Shown here: one piece after another, positions 18,285 through 25,808 of the stretch
Layout: each line of letters opens with the position of its first letter
Position numbering within the stretch: the stretch's first letter is position 1
NCBI RefSeq assembly: GCF_016881005.1
Contig: NZ_JACOPV010000017.1
Location: 99,809 to 163,808, forward strand
Length of the DNA stretch: 64,000 bases
From: Pseudomonas arcuscaelestis
Lineage (GTDB): Bacteria; Pseudomonadota; Gammaproteobacteria; Pseudomonadales; Pseudomonadaceae
Direction: 5' to 3'
Notes under the pieces: generated by a model
Databases searched by the model: none
Seen by the model: the letters and a program-made list of their open reading frames with translations, nothing else
What the model was told of the DNA's origin: nothing
Made by a program: the position numbers and the translations under genes

Positions 18285-18300
18285 CGGCACGCGCTTTGCT
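18285..18300 (+). promoter_or_regulatory. Candidate sigma-54 promoter for flgA
   Basis: CGGCACGCGCTTTGCT has the sigma-54 GG/GC spacing of ten and good TTGC and GCACG boxes, with C in place of the usual T first base. If used, transcription would begin near 18311, essentially at the flgA start codon (18312 or 18318). Confidence 0.5.
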
Positions 18301-18311
18301 ATTTCAATCGT

Positions 18312-19064
18312 ATGAACATGAAAACGCCATTTTCCCGACGCCTGACTCGCCTGCTGCCCAGCTATTTGGCTGCGCTGTGCCTGCTGGCACCTGGCGGTCG
18401 ACTCTTGGCTGACACTTTCACCCTGCCTGAACAACTTATCGGCGTCACCCAAGGGTTTCTTGAATTCACCGTGGAAGACTACTTGGCCAGCAGCCAGACC
18501 GAGGGACGCTACGAGATCCAGGTCAACAACCTCGACCCACGCCTGCGCATGCCGCTGTGCGACCGCCAACTGGATGCCAGCCTGGAAAGCCCGGCGCAGC
18601 CCATAGGTCGCGTGACAATAAGGGTTCGTTGCGAAGGTAGCTCACCTTGGACGGTGTTCGTGCCCGCCCAGGTACGTCTTTTTCGCAATGTCGTGACGGT
18701 AGTGCGCCCGTTAAAGCGTGAGAGCATTATCAGTGAGCAGGACGTCAACCTGCGCGAGCGCGACGTAGGGCTGCTCAACCAGGGTTTCTTGAGTAGTCTG
18801 GATCAGGCCATCGGCCTCAAGGTAATCCGACCAACGGTCATGGATCAGGTGCTGACGCCTCAACACCTGGAACAGGCCGAAGTGATCCGCAAAGGTGACC
18901 AGGTGGTTATTACCGCTCGCAGCGGCACCTTGAGCGTGCGCATGCCGGGCGAAGCCCTGAGTAAAGGCGGCCAGAGCGAGCAAATTCGAGTACGCAATCT
19001 GAATTCCAAACGAGTGATCAAGGCCAGGGTTACCGGGCCAGGCCAGGTCGAAGTAGCGATGTAA
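18312..19064 (+). CDS. flgA: Flagellar P-ring assembly chaperone FlgA
   Basis: 250 residues from Met at 18312; Met at 18318 is an alternative, and the much longer upstream frame overlaps cheV and is rejected. A signal peptide (about residues 1-34, two Arg then a hydrophobic stretch) leads to the periplasm. The mature protein has IQVNNLDPRLRMPLCD, then a SAF-type C-terminal domain (RPLKRESIISEQDVNLRERDV through GQVEVAM). FlgA chaperones FlgI during P-ring formation. No clear ribosome site precedes either start, and a sigma-54-like promoter sits almost on top of it. Confidence 0.93.
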   Translation: MNMKTPFSRRLTRLLPSYLAALCLLAPGGRLLADTFTLPEQLIGVTQGFLEFTVEDYLASSQTEGRYEIQVNNLDPRLRMPLCDRQLDASLESPAQPIGRVTIRVRCEGSSPWTVFVPAQVRLFRNVVTVVRPLKRESIISEQDVNLRERDVGLLNQGFLSSLDQAIGLKVIRPTVMDQVLTPQHLEQAEVIRKGDQVVITARSGTLSVRMPGEALSKGGQSEQIRVRNLNSKRVIKARVTGPGQVEVAM

Positions 19065-19168
19065 GCGAGCAAACAACGACGAAGGCTGGCGATCAGGAAC
19101 TGCTTTTCCTAAACTGTGTCCTATTGGGTGCCCAAAATGCACTGCGCATGATGTGGAACAATTGCGTC

Positions 19169-19195
19169 TAAAGTTTTTTCCGGGTTGGCCGAAAA
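19169..19195 (+). promoter_or_regulatory. FliA (sigma-28) promoter for flgM
   Basis: TAAAGTTT (19169-19176), an 11-base spacer, and GCCGAAAA (19188-19195) almost exactly match the sigma-28 consensus TAAAGTTT-N11-GCCGATAA. It lies about 40 bases before flgM, as expected for the anti-sigma feedback loop. Confidence 0.93.
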
Positions 19196-19232
19196 CAAGG
19201 CAAGCGTCCATATACCCAGAGGTTTTCTGATC

Positions 19233-19544
19233 ATGGTCATCGACTTCAGTCGTTTGAATAACTCCCCGTCGGTTACCGGCGCGCGCCCTGGCAATAGCCA
19301 GGAAAGCACCGGCACCGCTGCAGCCAAGGCCGACCCTGTCGCCACCAGCAGCACCAGCGGGGAAACCGTACACCTGAGCCACGAGGCCCAGCAGTTGCAA
19401 AAGGTCAGCGATAAGCTGCGCGACCAGCCGGTTGTCAACAGCGCCCGAGTGGCGGAGTTGAAACAGGCCATCGCCGACGGTAGCTACCAGGTCGACAGCA
19501 ATCGCGTCGCCAGCAAACTGCTTAATTTCGAAGCCCAGCGCTAG
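19233..19544 (+). CDS. flgM: Anti-sigma-28 factor FlgM
   Basis: 103 residues from Met at 19233 (VIDFSRLN). The N-terminal half is low-complexity Ser/Thr/Ala/Gly, as in natively disordered FlgM. The C-terminal half holds the sigma-binding helices (VNSARVAELKQAIADGSYQV and SNRVASKLLNFEAQ). It holds FliA inactive until exported through the finished hook. A FliA promoter lies just upstream and flgN 45 bases downstream. The upstream frame extension is rejected because it would run through the promoter. Confidence 0.95.
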   Translation: MVIDFSRLNNSPSVTGARPGNSQESTGTAAAKADPVATSSTSGETVHLSHEAQQLQKVSDKLRDQPVVNSARVAELKQAIADGSYQVDSNRVASKLLNFEAQR

Positions 19545-19589
19545 CCTCTGGCGCGCTGACTTCAGGACGCTTGAACCAAAGAGCCAGCC

Positions 19590-20057
19590 ATGCACGACAC
19601 TACCTTGCTGCAATTGATCGAAGACGACCTTGCCCCAGCGCAACAATTGCTTGAATTGCTTCAGGCTGAGTCGACTGCCCTGCACGGCCGTGACATGCCG
19701 CTGCTGGAGGACATCCTGGCGCGCAAACAATCGCTGGTAATCCTTCTTGATCAGCAAGGACGGCGCCGCAGCGAACTGCTTGCAAGCCTCGGCTTGAGTC
19801 AGGATCGCGCCGGCGTTCAACAACTGGCCAGCCAGTCGCAAATAGGTGAATTGCTCCTGCAGCAGTTGGACGTGTTGGGCAAACTGCTTGCCGACTGCCA
19901 GGCTGTCAACGAGCGCAATGGTCGCGCGATACAACTCCAGCAAAGCACCACAGCCAATCAGATCAAAATCCTCATGGGCGGCGAATCACCATCGCTTTAC
20001 GATGCGCGTGGATCGACCTCACCCCTTGCCAAGCCACGAGCGCTCAGCCAGGCTTGA
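19590..20057 (+). CDS. flgN: Flagellar export chaperone FlgN
   Basis: 155 residues, almost all helical, with an N-terminal FlgN domain (LLQLIEDDLAPAQQLLELLQAE, LLEDILARKQSLVILLDQQGRR) and a Ser/Pro-rich tail. In other bacteria FlgN binds FlgK and FlgL C-termini before export. It follows flgM by 45 bases with no terminator, so both are probably driven from the FliA promoter. Confidence 0.93.
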   Translation: MHDTTLLQLIEDDLAPAQQLLELLQAESTALHGRDMPLLEDILARKQSLVILLDQQGRRRSELLASLGLSQDRAGVQQLASQSQIGELLLQQLDVLGKLLADCQAVNERNGRAIQLQQSTTANQIKILMGGESPSLYDARGSTSPLAKPRALSQA

Positions 20058-20084
20058 TTGCCTATATCAAGCCATAGAACATAC

Positions 20085-20096
20085 TGGCAAAATGCC
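20085..20096 (+). promoter_or_regulatory. AmrZ-like box upstream of flgZ
   Basis: TACTGGCAAAATGCC here and TACTGGCAAAAAGCC upstream of amrZ (41566-41580) differ at one position, and both resemble the GGCAAAACGCC core reported for AmrZ sites. It lies about 40 bases before the flgZ start. The function is inferred from the match. Confidence 0.45.
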
Positions 20097-20136
20097 GTTA
20101 CTTGCGTGTGCCGTCTTGCCTGGAGATTGATTACCC

Positions 20137-20880
20137 GTGTTCAATGAAGCAGAAGCTCCGCAGCCTCCGAAGGTACTTCGTACGCCTTTGGAAATTGCCG
20201 CCAACTTGCGGTCGCTGCAAGAGAGCCATGACCCGCTGATCATTACCTTCCATGAACGTAGCCAGCGCTTCCAGAGCTATGTCGTCGAGGTCGACCGCGA
20301 AAACAACCGCCTGGGACTCGATGAAATGGTCCCCCGCGATGGTGAACGCTACCTTGAAAACGGTGAACCGTTCCGGATCGAGGGTTTTCATGAGGGCGTA
20401 CGCATCGCCTGGGAATGCAACACCCCCTTGAGCATCAGCGAAGCCAACGGTCATCGCTGCTATCACGGGGAGCTGCCCACCGAAGTGGCCTATCACCAAC
20501 GCCGCAATGCCTTCCGTGCCGCCTTGAAGCTGTCGCAACTGGTCGACATCAAGCTCGATGGTGACAAGCTCAAGGGCAATGGCGAGTTGCGTGGCAAACT
20601 GCTGGATATTTCCGCCACAGGTTGCAAGCTGCGCTTTGAAGGCAACGTCGAAGAATGCCTGCAACTGGGTCAGGTGTACGAAAAATTCGCTTCCGGCGCT
20701 CCGCTGGGCTTGTCCCAGGTGGAAGTCGAGCTGCGCCACCTGCATTTTGAAGAGCGCTTCAACACCACGTTCGCCGGTGTGCGCTTTCACAACCTGAACG
20801 GGCAAATGCAGCGCAAGATCGAAACCTTTGTCTATCAGCTCCAGCGTGAAGCGCGTCGGTTCGATAAAGACGATTATTGA
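20137..20880 (+). CDS. flgZ: c-di-GMP-binding flagellar brake protein FlgZ (YcgR, PilZ domain)
   Basis: 247 residues. The N-terminal YcgR domain (about 15-115) is followed by a PilZ domain (about 118-240) with the c-di-GMP motifs intact: the RxxxR element in YHQRRNAFRA and the D/NxSxxG element in LLDISATGCKLRF. The protein slows or biases the flagellar motor when c-di-GMP rises. It lies downstream of flgMN, as in other pseudomonads. The start codon is taken at 20137, where the conserved N-terminus begins. Confidence 0.94.
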   Translation: MFNEAEAPQPPKVLRTPLEIAANLRSLQESHDPLIITFHERSQRFQSYVVEVDRENNRLGLDEMVPRDGERYLENGEPFRIEGFHEGVRIAWECNTPLSISEANGHRCYHGELPTEVAYHQRRNAFRAALKLSQLVDIKLDGDKLKGNGELRGKLLDISATGCKLRFEGNVEECLQLGQVYEKFASGAPLGLSQVEVELRHLHFEERFNTTFAGVRFHNLNGQMQRKIETFVYQLQREARRFDKDDY

Positions 20881-20883
20881 GTG

Positions 20884-20939
20884 TATCGCGGGGCAAGTCC
20901 GCGCCTACCGAATCCGGTAGAGACGGCTTGCCCCACGCA
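20884..20939. repeat. REP-type palindromic repeat between convergent genes
   Basis: TCGCGGGGCAAG (20886-20897) and CTTGCCCC (20927-20934) are inverted, with an inner CTACCG/CGGTAG stem. The arm plus following GTCCGCGCCTAC looks like the REP family common in P. putida and P. fluorescens (cGCGGGcAAGcCCGCtCCTAC). It fills the gap between flgZ and the convergent MFS gene and may also act as a bidirectional terminator. Confidence 0.75.
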
Positions 20940-20944
20940 AGACT

Positions 20945-22333
20945 TCACAGCGACGCCGGCTTCCCCACTCCCCCACCAGCGACATTGTCTGCCTCGACGC
21001 TGGCGTCTTCCCCTTCAGTATCTTCAGCCGCCACCGGCGCCTGCATCTGATCCTGCACCACTTGCTCATCGACCCGCGGGTCGAGCGCCGCCGACAGCGG
21101 TGAGCCTGCTGCCGGCATGGCCACGTGATTGAGCGGTGCATCGTCGACTTGGTGCAAACCTGTAACCGCCTTCGGACGGATCCGCCATACCAGCACCAGG
21201 GCAAAAAAGACAAAGAAAGCATAGAGCATCTGGGTGCCGAACATCTTCATCATCACCCCCGCCGCCAGCGGCCCAATACTGGCGCCAACGCCATAGGTCA
21301 CCAAGAGCATGGCGGTCAGCGAAACGCGCCGTTCGCTCTCCACATGGTCGTTGGAAAAAGCCACCGCCAGGGGATACAGGCAAAACTGCAGCAACGACAC
21401 GATAAAGCCCGCAGCAAACAGCACCACGATTGGCACGGTCGGCATGATCGCCAAGGGCAATGCCGCAATCGCCAGGCCCACCGCTACACTGCGGATCAAT
21501 AAGGCACGGTCATGCCTATCGGACAACCAACCCAAAGGCCACTGCACCAGCAGACCAGCAAAAATACAGCAGCCCATGAACAGTCCGATGTATTCAGTGC
21601 TCAACCCCTGCTTCGCCGCATACAACGGTGCAAGACCGTAGAACGAACCGACGATCAAGCCCGAGCCGAGCACCGTACTCAAGGATTGAGGCACCCGCTT
21701 GATAAAGAAGCGCGGCTCCATTGGCGCAGGGTGCAAAGGTGCCGGGTGAATGCGGCGAGTCATCGCCACCGGCACCAGGCACAAGGCAAAGCACATGGCT
21801 ACTAGCATCAACAGCTCTGGTCCCAATTGCGGGTGGGCAACCAGTATCAGTTGGCCGAGCACCAGCCCCAAGTACGAAGCAATCATGTAGCCACTGAACA
21901 CCGCGCCCCGCTGCTTGGCGTCTGCCTGCTCGTTAAGCCAGCTTTCGATGACCATGTACTGGCACATCATGCCCAGGCCGACGATAACCCGCAGGAACAG
22001 CCATGCCGGCAACCAACTGACCAGGCCATGGCCAAGCACTGCCGCGCCGACGATACCGGCACAGGTAGCGTACGCGCGTATATGCCCGACTCGGGCAATC
22101 AGGCGGTGACCGATCTTGCCACCCAGGGCCAGGCCAAAATAGTTGGCCGCCATTAACGCACCCACCCAAAGGCTGTCGACATGGTCGGCAGCCAGGCGCA
22201 GGGCCAGGTAGGTACTCAACAAGCCGGAACCAATCAACATCATCAGCGCAGCGAAATACAGCGCGCGAAAAGACTTCCAGATCTGTCGCATCAGCGTCCC
22301 GAACGGCCCCTTGAGCAGGTGGAAAAACTGCAT
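20945..22333 (-). CDS. MFS transporter (YcaD-like)
   Basis: 462 residues with about 12 hydrophobic segments between residues 25 and 405. The loop between segments 2 and 3 has GLALGGKIGHRLIARVGH, and the matching loop in the second half has WPLGWLSDRHDRALLI; both are the MFS G-x-L-a-D-r-x-G-r type. The last 60 residues form a hydrophilic acidic tail. Closest in appearance to the YcaD group of sugar/drug-type MFS proteins; the substrate is unknown. Met-15 (22291) is an alternative start. It follows the glutamine-synthetase-like gene by 51 bases and may be co-transcribed, which would suggest an amine or amino-acid substrate. Confidence 0.85.
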   Translation of the reverse strand: MQFFHLLKGPFGTLMRQIWKSFRALYFAALMMLIGSGLLSTYLALRLAADHVDSLWVGALMAANYFGLALGGKIGHRLIARVGHIRAYATCAGIVGAAVLGHGLVSWLPAWLFLRVIVGLGMMCQYMVIESWLNEQADAKQRGAVFSGYMIASYLGLVLGQLILVAHPQLGPELLMLVAMCFALCLVPVAMTRRIHPAPLHPAPMEPRFFIKRVPQSLSTVLGSGLIVGSFYGLAPLYAAKQGLSTEYIGLFMGCCIFAGLLVQWPLGWLSDRHDRALLIRSVAVGLAIAALPLAIMPTVPIVVLFAAGFIVSLLQFCLYPLAVAFSNDHVESERRVSLTAMLLVTYGVGASIGPLAAGVMMKMFGTQMLYAFFVFFALVLVWRIRPKAVTGLHQVDDAPLNHVAMPAAGSPLSAALDPRVDEQVVQDQMQAPVAAEDTEGEDASVEADNVAGGGVGKPASL

Positions 22334-22384
22334 GAAAGCATAAGTGAAAATAGCGGTACTGCAGGCCCCGGGAACGAAAAAAAC

Positions 22385-23728
22385 CTACGCCTGTGCCGCC
22401 AGCACTCGACGCTCCCACGGGGTAATTTCATCAAAGAAACTGGTCAGCTCCATACTCTTGGTAGCGATGTAGCCGTCGATGAATTCGTTGCCGAACATTT
22501 CCCGAGCGAGCTCACTGCGCTTCAGACGCTCAAGGGCCGCATGTAAGGTACATGGCAGGCTCAAATGATCCGGCACCTCGAACTCACCCTGGATCGCCGC
22601 AGTAGGTTCAAGCTGCTGTTCGATGCCATGCAGGCCGGCAGCAAGGCTGGCAGCAATGGCCAGGTAAGGGTTGGTGTCGGCACCGGGCAAGCGGTTTTCC
22701 ACCCGCCGCGCCACCGGCGAGCTGGCCGGGATACGCAAACCGGCAGCGCGATTGTCCTCTGACCAGCAGGCATTGTTGGGTGAGGCGTAGGGATGGCAGA
22801 GGCGCTGATAGGAATTGACGTTGGGCGCGAACAACGCGGTGAAGTCCGCCATACAGGCCTGCAAACCACCGATGAAATGTCGGAAGGTGGCGGTCGGCGC
22901 ACCGTCGGCATCGCTGAACACATTATGACCATCGCTGATCTGCACCAGGCTCTGGTGAATATGCATGGAGCTTCCCGGCGTATGCGCCAGGGGTTTGGCC
23001 ATGCACACCACGATCAGGCCATGCTTGAGTGCAACCTCCTTGAGCAAATGCTTGAACAGCAGCGTCTGGTCGGCCAGCAGCAGGGGATCACCGTGCAACA
23101 GGTTGATCTCGAACTGACTGACGCCCATTTCATGCATGAAAGTATCGCGCGGCAGGCCCAGCGCTTCCATGTAGCGATACACCTCATTGAAGAACGGACG
23201 CAGGCCATTGTTGGAACTGACACTGAAGGCCGACTGCCCTTCTTCGCGACGACCGTCCTTGCCCAGCGGCGGAAGAAACGCCTGGTTTGGATCACTGTTG
23301 GGGGCGAAAACAAAGAACTCCAGCTCAGTCGCTACCACCGGTGCCAGCCCAAGGGCGGCATAACGGGCGATCACCGCCTTGAGCAGACCGCGTGTAGACA
23401 ACCCGGAGCTGGCGCCGGTCAGTTCCACTGCATCACAGATCGCCAGGGCGCGGGGTTCGTCGCTCCAGGGCAGGCGATGAATGTGGCGATCATCGGCAAC
23501 CAGCGCCAGGTCACCATCGTCGCTGCCGTAGAAACGTGCAGGCGGATAGCCACCCATGATGCACTGCAGCAGCACGCCACGGGCCATCTGCAAACGGCGG
23601 CCCTCAAGAAAACCTTCAGCCGTCATTACCTTGCCGCGGGGTACACCGTTGAGGTCCGGTGTGATGCACTCGATTTCATCAATGCCCGTCAATCGTTCGG
23701 CGAGGGAGCACTGGCCACTGGTCGTCAT
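22385..23728 (-). CDS. Glutamine-synthetase-like gamma-glutamyl ligase (PuuA/SpuI type)
   Basis: 447 residues. The beta-grasp N-domain contains LNGVPRGKVMTA, and the catalytic domain has the metal-binding ATELEFFVF, the strand VSQFEINLLHGDPL, and HTPGSSMHIHQSL (the GS N-H-x-H region). Arg-bearing NRAAGLRIPASSPVARRVENRLPGADTNPYLA closes the active site. The short N-terminus, KVMTAEGF and ELTSFFDEITPWE resemble gamma-glutamylpolyamine synthetases rather than GlnA: they join glutamate to an amine such as putrescine using ATP. No dehydrogenase or hydrolase of that pathway is adjacent, so the substrate is open. Confidence 0.85.
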   Translation of the reverse strand: MTTSGQCSLAERLTGIDEIECITPDLNGVPRGKVMTAEGFLEGRRLQMARGVLLQCIMGGYPPARFYGSDDGDLALVADDRHIHRLPWSDEPRALAICDAVELTGASSGLSTRGLLKAVIARYAALGLAPVVATELEFFVFAPNSDPNQAFLPPLGKDGRREEGQSAFSVSSNNGLRPFFNEVYRYMEALGLPRDTFMHEMGVSQFEINLLHGDPLLLADQTLLFKHLLKEVALKHGLIVVCMAKPLAHTPGSSMHIHQSLVQISDGHNVFSDADGAPTATFRHFIGGLQACMADFTALFAPNVNSYQRLCHPYASPNNACWSEDNRAAGLRIPASSPVARRVENRLPGADTNPYLAIAASLAAGLHGIEQQLEPTAAIQGEFEVPDHLSLPCTLHAALERLKRSELAREMFGNEFIDGYIATKSMELTSFFDEITPWERRVLAAQA

Positions 23729-23837
23729 GACACTATCCTTAATGTTGTCGCATGCCGGTAAAGGCGATGACTACAACATAGGCGCGCAGCGTTCGGAATT
23801 TCAAGCACCCAGAACGGGGCTGATCGAAATTTCCTAC

Positions 23838-23865
23838 AAGCGCTGCAGCACCAGCAGCAGCGCTT
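23838..23865 (-). terminator. Hairpin after bkdR
   Basis: AAGCGCTGC (23838-23846) pairs with GCAGCGCTT (23857-23865), a 9-bp stem and 10-base loop, 20 bases downstream of the bkdR stop. No U-run follows, so it may be a weak terminator or a processing hairpin. Confidence 0.45.
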
Positions 23866-23886
23866 ACCCCGCGCCAGCCTTCGCAA

Positions 23887-24372
23887 TTACCCCGGCAAGG
23901 TCAGGCCATTGGCCGGCAACGGGAGGGCGGTTTTGTAGCGCACCTGCTTCAAGGCAAAGCTGGAGCGAATATTGGCCACCCCAGGCAAACGCGTCAGGTA
24001 ATCCAGGAAGCGCTCCAGGGCCTGAATACTCGGCAGCAGCACCCGCAAGAGGTAATCCGGATCACCTGTCATCAGATAGCACTCCATGACCTCCGGACGC
24101 TCGGCAATTTCTTCTTCAAAGCGATGCAGTGATTGTTCCACCTGCTTTTCGAGGCTGACATGAATAAACACATTGACGTCCAGGCCCAACACTTCCGGCG
24201 CCAGCAGGGTCACTTGCTGGCGAATGACACCCAGTTCTTCCATGGCTTTTACCCGGTTGAAACACGGGGTGGGCGACAGGTTGACCGAGCGCGCGAGTTC
24301 AGCGTTGGTGATCCGGGCATTTTCCTGAAGGCTGTTGAGAATCCCGATATCCGTGCGATCCAGTTTACGCAT
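23887..24372 (-). CDS. bkdR: Lrp/AsnC-family activator of the bkd operon, BkdR
   Basis: 161 residues. The N-terminal winged helix-turn-helix (about 1-60: LDRTDIGILNSLQENARITNAELARSVNLSPTPCFNRVK, quoted in part) is followed by the RAM ligand domain (about 65-150) with VMECYLMTGDPDYLLRVLLPS. The size equals P. putida BkdR, which activates bkdA in the presence of branched-chain amino acids. It is divergent from bkdAA across a 202-base gap. Confidence 0.95.
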   Translation of the reverse strand: MRKLDRTDIGILNSLQENARITNAELARSVNLSPTPCFNRVKAMEELGVIRQQVTLLAPEVLGLDVNVFIHVSLEKQVEQSLHRFEEEIAERPEVMECYLMTGDPDYLLRVLLPSIQALERFLDYLTRLPGVANIRSSFALKQVRYKTALPLPANGLTLPG

Positions 24373-24574
24373 GAGACAATTTCACCTGTTTTTTGTCTTT
24401 ATCTAGAATGTTTATCCGCAAGCCGGAATAAAGGCAATGAACTTGAGAGAAATATTCTTCAGGCGCCCGAATATTATGTAGGACAAGACTGACTCCCTAG
24501 TCACAAGCCGGGGTTTCAGTAGCGACCGCTTCAAAGCTCAACAAAAACACAAGACAGAGCGAGCGTAAAAAAGC

Positions 24575-25807
24575 ATGAACGAGTACGCCCCCCTGCGTCT
24601 GCATGTGCCCGAGCCTACCGGCCGGCCAGGCTGCCAGACTGATTTCTCCTACCTGCGTCTGAACGATGCCGGCAAGGTCCGTAAACCTCCCGTTGATGTA
24701 GAAGCCGCCGAAACCGCGGATATCGCCTATAGCCTGATCCGGGTACTGGACGACAAAGGCAATGCCCTGGGCCCATGGGCCGAGGACATCAGCCCGCAAA
24801 TCCTCCGCCAGGGCATGCGCAACATGCTCAAGACCCGGCTGTTCGACAGCCGCATGGTGGTTGCCCAGCGCCAGAAGAAAATGTCCTTCTATATGCAGAG
24901 CCTGGGCGAAGAAGCCATCGGCAGCGGCCAGGCCATGGCCCTCAACCGTACGGACATGTGCTTCCCCACCTACCGCCAACAAAGCATTCTCATGGCCCGC
25001 GATGTGTCGCTGGTCGAGATGATCTGCCAACTGTTGTCCAACGAGCGTGACCCGCTCAAAGGCCGTCAATTGCCGATCATGTACTCGGTGCGCGAAGCTG
25101 GTTTCTTCAGCATCAGCGGCAACCTGGCCACCCAGTTCGTACAGGCTGTGGGTTGGGCCATGGCCTCGGCGATCAAAGGTGATACCAAGATTGCCTCGGC
25201 CTGGATCGGTGACGGCGCAACCGCCGAATCCGACTTCCACACTGCCCTGACATTTGCCCACGTCTACCGCGCGCCAGTGATCCTCAACGTGGTCAACAAC
25301 CAGTGGGCAATCTCCACCTTCCAGGCCATCGCCGGTGGCGAGTCGACCACTTTCGCCGGTCGTGGCGTCGGTTGTGGTATCGCTTCGCTGCGCGTCGACG
25401 GCAACGACTTTATCGCCGTCTACGCCGCTTCGCGCTGGGCAGCCGAACGCGCCCGTCGCGGCCTGGGCCCAAGCCTGATCGAGTGGGTCACCTACCGCGC
25501 CGGTCCACACTCGACCTCGGACGATCCGTCCAAGTATCGCCCGGCAGACGACTGGAACCACTTCCCCCTGGGCGACCCTATTGTCCGGCTCAAGCAGCAC
25601 CTGATCGCCATCGGCCACTGGTCCGAGGAAGAACACTTGGCGGTTACCGCCGAGCTCGAGGCCGAGATCATCAAGGCGCAGAAAGAAGCCGAGCAGTACG
25701 GCACCCTGGCCGGCGGCCAGATGCCAAGCCCTGCCTCCATGTTCGAAGACGTCTACAAGGAGATGCCGGAGCACCTGCGCCGGCAGCGCCAGGAACTGGG
25801 GATCTGA
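24575..25807 (+). CDS. bkdAA: Branched-chain 2-oxoacid dehydrogenase E1 alpha subunit
   Basis: 410 residues, the size of P. putida BkdA1. The ThDP-binding motif lies in IASAWIGDGATAESDFHTAL, continuing to VVNNQWAIST (GDG...NN). With E1 beta it decarboxylates 2-oxoisovalerate, 2-oxo-4-methylvalerate and 2-oxo-3-methylvalerate and transfers the acyl group to lipoyl-E2. First gene of bkdAA-AB-B-lpdV, with one base between its stop and the next start. The ribosome site is weak, in keeping with an activator-controlled mRNA leader. Confidence 0.97.
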   Translation: MNEYAPLRLHVPEPTGRPGCQTDFSYLRLNDAGKVRKPPVDVEAAETADIAYSLIRVLDDKGNALGPWAEDISPQILRQGMRNMLKTRLFDSRMVVAQRQKKMSFYMQSLGEEAIGSGQAMALNRTDMCFPTYRQQSILMARDVSLVEMICQLLSNERDPLKGRQLPIMYSVREAGFFSISGNLATQFVQAVGWAMASAIKGDTKIASAWIGDGATAESDFHTALTFAHVYRAPVILNVVNNQWAISTFQAIAGGESTTFAGRGVGCGIASLRVDGNDFIAVYAASRWAAERARRGLGPSLIEWVTYRAGPHSTSDDPSKYRPADDWNHFPLGDPIVRLKQHLIAIGHWSEEEHLAVTAELEAEIIKAQKEAEQYGTLAGGQMPSPASMFEDVYKEMPEHLRRQRQELGI

Positions 25808-25808
25808 C

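Noticed and set aside
16475..18412. 645-codon rightward ORF opposite cheR-cheV
   Set aside because: Antisense shadow crossing two genes and the intergenic gap; no domain.
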